NCBI GenBank assembly: GCA_020217035.1
Contig: JAIWOG010000117.1
Location: forward strand, 1-10,000
DNA length: 10,000 nt
DNA from: Magnetospirillum sp.
Lineage (GTDB): Bacteria > Pseudomonadota > Alphaproteobacteria > Rhodospirillales > Magnetospirillaceae
Direction of reading: 5' to 3'
A program made the position numbers and the translations under genes. This document shows positions 5,789-10,000 of this stretch, piece by piece. The notes beneath the pieces were generated by a model. The model saw nothing but the letters and a program-made list of their open reading frames with translations. It ran no database searches and was not told the DNA's origin. Positions within the stretch are counted from its first letter, which is position 1; the number at the start of each line of letters is the position of its first letter.

Positions 5789-6557
5789 CAGCGGAAATGA
5801 CCAGGATCACGGCCAGGATCGGCAACAGGATGGCGCTGGGGGCCAGCCCCAACAGCATCCCGCCGACGAAGGCCCCGACCAGCGAACCAGCCGCCATCAC
5901 CACCATAAAAGCGCGGTTCTTTCCCAGCACCGCGAAGCTGGCATCCTGGGTATAGCGGCTGAATCCCACGATCATGGTCGGCAGGCTGACGGCCAGCGAC
6001 AGACTGCCCGCCAGTTTGATGTCGAGGCCGAACAGCAGCACCAAGGTGGGAATGAGCAACTCGCCTCCGGCAATTCCCAGCAGGGATGCAACCACCCCAA
6101 TGCCAAAGCCGGCCAGAATTCCAGCAAAGATCTGGCCATTGCTCTCCAATAGCGGATGACCTTGGTTGCTGGCGTCGTGGCCGAACAGCAGTGCTCCGGC
6201 AATCAGGACCAGCAGTACGGCGATGGCCCGGTACAGCCGTTCGGATTTCAGGCGCATGGCCCAGCCCGCGCCAAACCATGCCCCGGCTAGGCTGCCCGCC
6301 AGTAGGTTGATGATCACGTCACAATGGGAAGCGACCGTCTCGATGGAGATGGTGCGGGTGCGGAACAGAAAGGCCGCCGCGACGACAACCAGACTCATGG
6401 CCTTGTTGAGGATTACGGCCTCCAAGGCAGCGAAGCGGAATGCGCCGATCAGTAAGGGGAGGCGAAATTCCGCGCCGCCAAGACCGATCAGTCCGCCCAG
6501 AGCGCCGATGACGGCACCGCTGCCAAAAGCCGCGACGCTATTCCTTTTCATATCCAT
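5766..6557 (-). CDS. TauE/SafE-family anion permease
   Basis: The product is 263 residues. I prefer ATG 6557, with AGGGG 6 nt ahead; GTG 6560 and ATG 6551 are possible. About eight hydrophobic segments are seen, in two homologous halves, each opening with the family's glycine-rich signature: GLIGLGGAEFRLP (22-34) and SLLGIAGGELLIP (158-170). These proteins are inner-membrane permeases; characterised members move sulfite, sulfoacetate or other small anions, and the substrate cannot be read from sequence. The start lies inside the upstream membrane-protein gene (20-nt overlap), so it is probably translated from the mod transcript as its last gene. Its 3' end meets a convergent small ORF, with 23 nt shared. 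The length is typical for the family and no break is seen. TauE family: confident; sulfite specificity: not supported. Confidence 0.9.
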   Translation of the reverse strand: MDMKRNSVAAFGSGAVIGALGGLIGLGGAEFRLPLLIGAFRFAALEAVILNKAMSLVVVAAAFLFRTRTISIETVASHCDVIINLLAGSLAGAWFGAGWAMRLKSERLYRAIAVLLVLIAGALLFGHDASNQGHPLLESNGQIFAGILAGFGIGVVASLLGIAGGELLIPTLVLLFGLDIKLAGSLSLAVSLPTMIVGFSRYTQDASFAVLGKNRAFMVVMAAGSLVGAFVGGMLLGLAPSAILLPILAVILVISAVKVWRHG

Positions 6558-6969
6558 CACATGCCCCTGCGCGCCACGTCCAGCCTCGAACTCGCGCAGG
6601 TGCGTGGGCGATCAGGGCAGAGACAACGATGATTCCGATGAATATTTCGGCGCGCCACACGGGAAACGCCGATCCAACCAGCAATGCCGCCACCTTGGCG
6701 ACGGTTAACAATCCCTTCAGTTGCAGCAGCCAACCCGGGGTCGATGCGATGTAGAGGCCCGTCATGGCGACGCCCGAGATAACCGTGAGGTGCCAGAACG
6801 GCATCCATTCCTGGCTTCCTACGGCGAACAGGAATCCCGCTCCGCTTCCGGCCACTCCCACCAAGTGGCTTGCCCGCAATCCGATATTGATCCATCGCTC
6901 GCCGGGGATTCGGCGGCCATTGGCGGGTAACAGACACGCCCGCAGCAGACGGATCATCTTGCCCAGCAT
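6538..6969 (-). CDS. Small four-helix membrane protein of unknown function in the mod operon
   Basis: The product is 143 residues from ATG 6969, 4 nt after the modC stop, with GGAAG about 9 nt ahead. After a basic 30-residue N-terminus, four hydrophobic segments lie near 35-52, 57-76, 82-102 and 108-123, ending in SALIAHAPARVRGW, a tail I recall from uncharacterised proteobacterial membrane proteins. Histidines sit in or next to segments 1, 2 and 4 (H35, H60, H122); heme or metal ligation is possible but unproven. No named family is recognised. Tight linkage to modC upstream and to a TauE-family permease downstream, with which it overlaps by 20 nt, suggests that these two membrane proteins function together, perhaps in anion handling. 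Confidence 0.65.
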   Translation of the reverse strand: MLGKMIRLLRACLLPANGRRIPGERWINIGLRASHLVGVAGSGAGFLFAVGSQEWMPFWHLTVISGVAMTGLYIASTPGWLLQLKGLLTVAKVAALLVGSAFPVWRAEIFIGIIVVSALIAHAPARVRGWTWRAGACDGYEKE

Positions 6970-6973
6970 GGCA

Positions 6974-8104
6974 TTAATCTTCCTTCAGCAGGTGTATCCC
7001 CTCGGCCCGCAGGGTCAGGGTGACTTCGGCGCCCGGCTTCAACCCATTACGCTGGGCCACATGCAGCAGCACCGGCATGACGATGGACGCCCCGCATGTG
7101 CCGATGGCGACTTCCACACGGACGGTTTCACCGAGCGCGAGCATGTCGGTGATCACGCCCTCGACCGGATTCTCGGCATCACCCCGCGAAGGGCGGTTTG
7201 GGGGGTGAAGCAGGACGTGAGAGGCCGGGATGCACCAGGAGACTTTGGCGGAGAGCGGGAATTCAGGGCGCAGACGGCTGCTGAAGGTGTGCCCCTGCCA
7301 GCCCAGGTAAGTGACGCCCTCACCTTCGTCGTGCCCCAGCACGACGCCCTCGAAGATGTTGCGGATGTCCACCAGCCGGGCCACGGCAACCGTGTCGGGC
7401 CTCGTCTTGACATCCATCGGCGCACCGGTCTGAAGCGTCTTTCCCCGGTGGAGGATGCAGAGCGTGTCAGCCAGGATCGCCGCCTCTTCCAGGTCATGGG
7501 TGACCAGCAGCGTCGGCATCTTCAGTTCCCGGCGCAGTTCCGCCAGTTCGACGTAGAGGCGCTGTCGGGTGGCACGATCCACCGCCGAGAACGGTTCATC
7601 CAGCAGCAGCACCTTCGGGTCGCGGGCCAGGGCGCGGGCGACGGCCACGCGCTGCTGCTGGCCGCCCGACAAGGCCGCCGGATAGCGGTCCTCCAGCCCA
7701 TCGAGATGCACCTTCGCCAGCAGGTCGAGCGCCCGCTTCCGCCGCTCCGTTTCCGTCATGTGCCCCATGGCCGCCATGACGTTGCCGAGCGCCGTCATGT
7801 GGGGGAACAGGGCGTAGCTCTGGAACACCATGCCGACTTCGCGCCGCTGCGGTGCCAGACACACCTTGCGCGCTGCGTCGAACCACGCCCGCCCATCGCA
7901 GGTGACCATCCCAGCCCCCGGCTGGTACAGACCGGCGACCGACCGCAGCACGGTGGATTTGCCGCTGCCCGAAGGTCCGACCAGGGCCAACACCTCGCCG
8001 GGACGGCAGACAAGCTCGGCGTCCAGCGGGATAGGGGCATCCTGGCGCAACCGCACCGTCAGGCCGGTATCAGCGGATAACGCGGGCACGGTTTGTAAGA
8101 ACAT
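6974..8104 (-). CDS. modC: Molybdate ABC transporter ATP-binding protein ModC
   Basis: The product is 376 residues from ATG 8104, overlapping the end of modB by 35 nt; the frame stays open further upstream inside modB, but those residues are not protein-like. No strong ribosome binding site precedes it, so translational coupling to modB is likely, and GTG 8089 is an alternative start. ABC ATPase motifs are complete: Walker A GPSGSGKST (43-51), Q-loop Q95 in FQSYALFPH, signature LSGGQQQRVAVARAL (145-159), Walker B KVLLLDEPF (164-172) with catalytic E170, and H-loop H203. A C-terminal regulatory region (about 235-372) with a TOBE-like part (GVITDMLALGETVRVEVAIG) matches ModC/CysA-type ATPases. 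It hydrolyses ATP on the cytoplasmic side to drive uptake through ModB. Adjacent modB and modA support molybdate or tungstate over sulfate. Confidence 0.88.
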   Translation of the reverse strand: MFLQTVPALSADTGLTVRLRQDAPIPLDAELVCRPGEVLALVGPSGSGKSTVLRSVAGLYQPGAGMVTCDGRAWFDAARKVCLAPQRREVGMVFQSYALFPHMTALGNVMAAMGHMTETERRKRALDLLAKVHLDGLEDRYPAALSGGQQQRVAVARALARDPKVLLLDEPFSAVDRATRQRLYVELAELRRELKMPTLLVTHDLEEAAILADTLCILHRGKTLQTGAPMDVKTRPDTVAVARLVDIRNIFEGVVLGHDEGEGVTYLGWQGHTFSSRLRPEFPLSAKVSWCIPASHVLLHPPNRPSRGDAENPVEGVITDMLALGETVRVEVAIGTCGASIVMPVLLHVAQRNGLKPGAEVTLTLRAEGIHLLKED

Positions 8105-8735
8105 AGCTGAGGCCGATGGTGAGAAGGGAGAACAGCAGGAGGAAAGCGGACATGACCCCGGCGGCGTGGTCATCGAACGCCTGCACGCGGTCGTAGATGG
8201 CGATGGCAATGGTCTTGGTTTCGCCGGGGATGCTGCCGCCAACCATCAGAACCACGCCGAACTCGCCGAGCGTATGGGCGAAGCTGAGGACCAGGGCGGT
8301 CAGGATGCCCGGCCACGCCAGCGGCAGTTCCACGCGCAACATGGCCCGCCAGGGCGACATGCCGCAGCAGGCGGCAGCCTCGCGTACGTCGCGGGGGATA
8401 GCCTCGAACGCCCGCTGCATGGGCTGGATGGCGAAGGGAAGGTTGATCAGCACCGAGGCGATTACCAGTCCGGTGAAGGAAAACACCAGCCCATGGCCGG
8501 TGGCCGCCTCAAACCACCGGCCCACGGGCGAGCGTGCGCCCATGGACACCAACAGGTAATAGCCCAGCACCGTGGGCGGCAGGACCAGCGGCAAGGCCAG
8601 TAGGGATTCCACCAGCCCCTTGCCCCGGAACGAGCGCCATGCCAGCCACCGCCCGATCACGATGCCCACGGGGAGAAGGATGGCGATGGTCCACGCCCCT
8701 AGAGACAGCGACAGACGCAACGCCATCCAGTCCAT
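8070..8735 (-). CDS. modB: Molybdate ABC transporter permease ModB
   Basis: The product is 221 residues from ATG 8735, three bases after the modA stop, with GGGAGAG in the end of modA as ribosome binding site. Five hydrophobic segments lie near 12-30, 45-65, 85-103, 143-166 and 193-215. The stretch ALPLVLPPTVLGYYLL (47-62) and LGEFGVVLMVGG (156-167) are hallmark ModB segments. The cytoplasmic EAA loop is at about 111-139 (EAIPRDVREAAACCGMSPW onward), the coupling site for ModC. It forms the inner-membrane channel of the molybdate importer as a homodimer. Length is normal for the family. Two consecutive cysteines in the EAA loop (C123, C124) are slightly unusual but not disruptive. The call is firm from motifs and operon context. 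Confidence 0.92.
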   Translation of the reverse strand: MDWMALRLSLSLGAWTIAILLPVGIVIGRWLAWRSFRGKGLVESLLALPLVLPPTVLGYYLLVSMGARSPVGRWFEAATGHGLVFSFTGLVIASVLINLPFAIQPMQRAFEAIPRDVREAAACCGMSPWRAMLRVELPLAWPGILTALVLSFAHTLGEFGVVLMVGGSIPGETKTIAIAIYDRVQAFDDHAAGVMSAFLLLFSLLTIGLSYVLTNRARVIR

Positions 8736-8738
8736 GGC

Positions 8739-9524
8739 TTACATCTCTCCCGGCAGGACGAAGCCGTACTTCTTGAACACGGCGCGGGCAGCGGGGGCCT
8801 GGACATAGGCGTAGAACGCCTTGGTGACGTCACCCGCCTTCTTGGTCAGCACCATGCGTTGACGCAGCGGGTCATGCCATTCGGCGGGGATCAGGGCGAA
8901 CTCGCCCAGCGCCGACACCTTGGGCGACAGCGCCAGCGAATAGGCGATGATGCCGCCCGCCGCCGAGCCGGTGGTGGCGTATTGCGCCGCCTGGGAGACG
9001 TTCTCGCCCAGCACCAGCTTGTCCTCGACCTTCTCCCACAGTCCGGCGGTCTTCAGCGCGGCGCGGGCGGCACGGCCATAGGGGGCGTGCTCGGGGTTGG
9101 CGATGGCGAACTTCTTGACCGTGCCCACCTCCAGGGCGGCAGCCAAATCCTTGAGCGAGCCATCGGGCTTGAGCGGTGAGCCGGGCGGGACGATCAGCAC
9201 GATCCGGCCCACGGCGTACAGGGTGCCCTCGTCCTGGGTCAGGCCGTCCTTGGCGAGTTCCAGGACATAGCCTTCGTCCGCCGACAGGTACATCTCGAAC
9301 GGCGCGCCTTCCTTGATCTGGCGGTGGAAATTGCCCGACGAGCCGAAGGACAACTTGACCGTCTTGCCGGTGTCCTTGGTGAACTGGTCGGCCACCTCGG
9401 TCAGGGCGAATTGCAGGTCGGCGGCGGCGGCGATGGTCGGCACTTCCTGGGCGACGGCGGGCGCGGTCCAGGCCAACGCGAAGAGGGGCAGCGCGGCCAA
9501 CAGCCGCAAGACACGTCTGATCAT
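8739..9524 (-). CDS. modA: Molybdate ABC transporter periplasmic binding protein ModA
   Basis: The product is 261 residues from ATG 9524, with the excellent ribosome binding site AGGAGAG (9531-9537) 6 nt upstream. The N-terminus is a Sec signal peptide: basic MIRRVLR, a hydrophobic core, and a likely AVA|Q cleavage after residue 25. Mature ModA motifs are IAAAADLQFAL (31-41), the oxyanion-binding GSSGNFHRQI (61-70), NPEHAPYGRAA (143-153) and the C-terminal VFKKYGFVLP (249-258). It captures molybdate (or tungstate) in the periplasm and delivers it to ModB. The sequence, especially APFEMYLSADEGYVLEL, is of a different subtype from the second ModA just upstream, so this is a divergent paralogue and not a recent duplication. 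First of the three tightly linked modABC genes. Confidence 0.9.
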   Translation of the reverse strand: MIRRVLRLLAALPLFALAWTAPAVAQEVPTIAAAADLQFALTEVADQFTKDTGKTVKLSFGSSGNFHRQIKEGAPFEMYLSADEGYVLELAKDGLTQDEGTLYAVGRIVLIVPPGSPLKPDGSLKDLAAALEVGTVKKFAIANPEHAPYGRAARAALKTAGLWEKVEDKLVLGENVSQAAQYATTGSAAGGIIAYSLALSPKVSALGEFALIPAEWHDPLRQRMVLTKKAGDVTKAFYAYVQAPAARAVFKKYGFVLPGEM

Positions 9525-9551
9525 GGATAGCTCTCCTGGAGAATGGCGCGC

Positions 9552-10000
9552 TCAGCGCAGCACTTTGAAGCCGTACTTGGTGAAAATGCCCGCCGCCTCG
9601 TCGGAGCGCAGGAAGTCGTAAAAAGCCTTGGCCGCAGGCGTCGCCTTGCCTTTGATCATGGCGACGGGATAGGCGATGGGGGCGTGGCTGTCCTCGGGAA
9701 ACAGGGCCACCGCCTTGACCTTGGCGGAACCAGCCACGTCGGAGGCGAAGCCGATGCCCAGAGGCGCTTCACCGCGTTCGATGAAGTTGACCGTTTCCAT
9801 CACGGTGGTGGTGGGGATCAGGCGGCCTTGGACGTCCTTCCAGACGCCCAGCTTCTCCAGCGCCCCCTTGGCGTAGACGCCCAGGGGAACGAAGTCGGGA
9901 TTGCCCATGGCCAGCCGCCCTTCACCCAGCAGCTTGCCCAGCGGGAAGCCCGGTTCGATCTTGGTCTGCAAGGTCGAGGATACCGGGGCCAATAGCGCCA
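9552..10000 (-). CDS. modA: Second ModA-type binding protein (partial, C-terminal part)
   Basis: About 149 C-terminal residues are visible; the frame is open to the window edge and the start lies outside. The sequence follows the pattern of classic ModA (E. coli type): APVSSTLQTK, GRLAMGNPDFVPLGVYAKGALEKLG, a VMETVNFIERGEAPLGIGFASD segment, ALFPEDSHAPIAYPVAMIKG, and a terminal AFYDFLRSDEAAGIFTKYGF. It should be a periplasmic molybdate (or related oxyanion) binding protein. It ends 27 nt before modA on the same strand, so both are probably in one transcript, giving a ModBC pump with two binding proteins. Whether a separate transporter follows further upstream, or this copy serves the same ModBC, cannot be told from the window. 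Confidence 0.85.
   Translation of the reverse strand, partial: ALLAPVSSTLQTKIEPGFPLGKLLGEGRLAMGNPDFVPLGVYAKGALEKLGVWKDVQGRLIPTTTVMETVNFIERGEAPLGIGFASDVAGSAKVKAVALFPEDSHAPIAYPVAMIKGKATPAAKAFYDFLRSDEAAGIFTKYGFKVLR

Noticed and set aside
6764..8080. Plus-strand open frame of 438 codons opposite modC
   Set aside because: modC has all ABC motifs on the other strand; the antisense product is low-complexity and unlike any family I know.
8105..8242. N-terminal extension of ModC into modB
   Set aside because: The extra 46 residues are Ser/Pro-rich shadow text; ModC proteins begin close to the chosen ATG.

Overview
The window looks like a chromosomal stretch of a GC-rich alphaproteobacterium. A Rhodospirillales member such as Magnetospirillum or a relative is my best guess, from the style of the prophage, the mod operon and the recombinase/ParB proteins. 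No rRNA or other marker gene is present, so this placement is inference. Coding density is very high and no gene-free stretch exceeds about 200 bases. I found no tRNA, rRNA, CRISPR array or insertion sequence.

Region 1 (1-1490, + strand) is the end of a prophage late operon. It holds the C-terminal end of a host-specificity protein J-like tail tip protein, an intrinsic terminator, then a two-gene lysis-type pair: a 'structural protein P5'-type small protein and a GTA/3TM-type holin. A long GC-rich hairpin with a GAAA tetraloop and T-run closes it.

Region 2 (about 1500-5790) is an accessory module. A large serine recombinase and two different ParB/RepB-type proteins form a tightly overlapping minus-strand operon: the recombinase is first, with a 1-nt TGATG overlap and then a 4-nt ATGA overlap. 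No ParA/RepA ATPase is present in the window. Transcribed divergently from the recombinase is a small HTH protein with an inverted repeat beside its ribosome binding site, followed by an unrecognised 88-residue ORF whose end runs into the next gene. The part from about 5130 to 5760 has visibly lower GC (about 48-57% in lines I counted) than the mod genes (about 70% in a counted line), consistent with acquired DNA. I read this as a mobile or formerly mobile cassette placed between the prophage end and a host operon.

Region 3 (5766-10000, minus strand) is a host transport operon, read right to left: a second ModA-type binding protein (cut by the window edge), modA, modB, modC, a small four-helix membrane protein of unknown function, and a TauE/SafE-family permease. 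Spacings are 27, 3, -35, 4 and about -20 nt, so all six are probably co-transcribed. ModA binds molybdate (or tungstate) in the periplasm, ModB forms the channel and ModC powers it. The two downstream membrane proteins suggest the operon also deals with another anion or with a process needing molybdenum, which the window does not settle.
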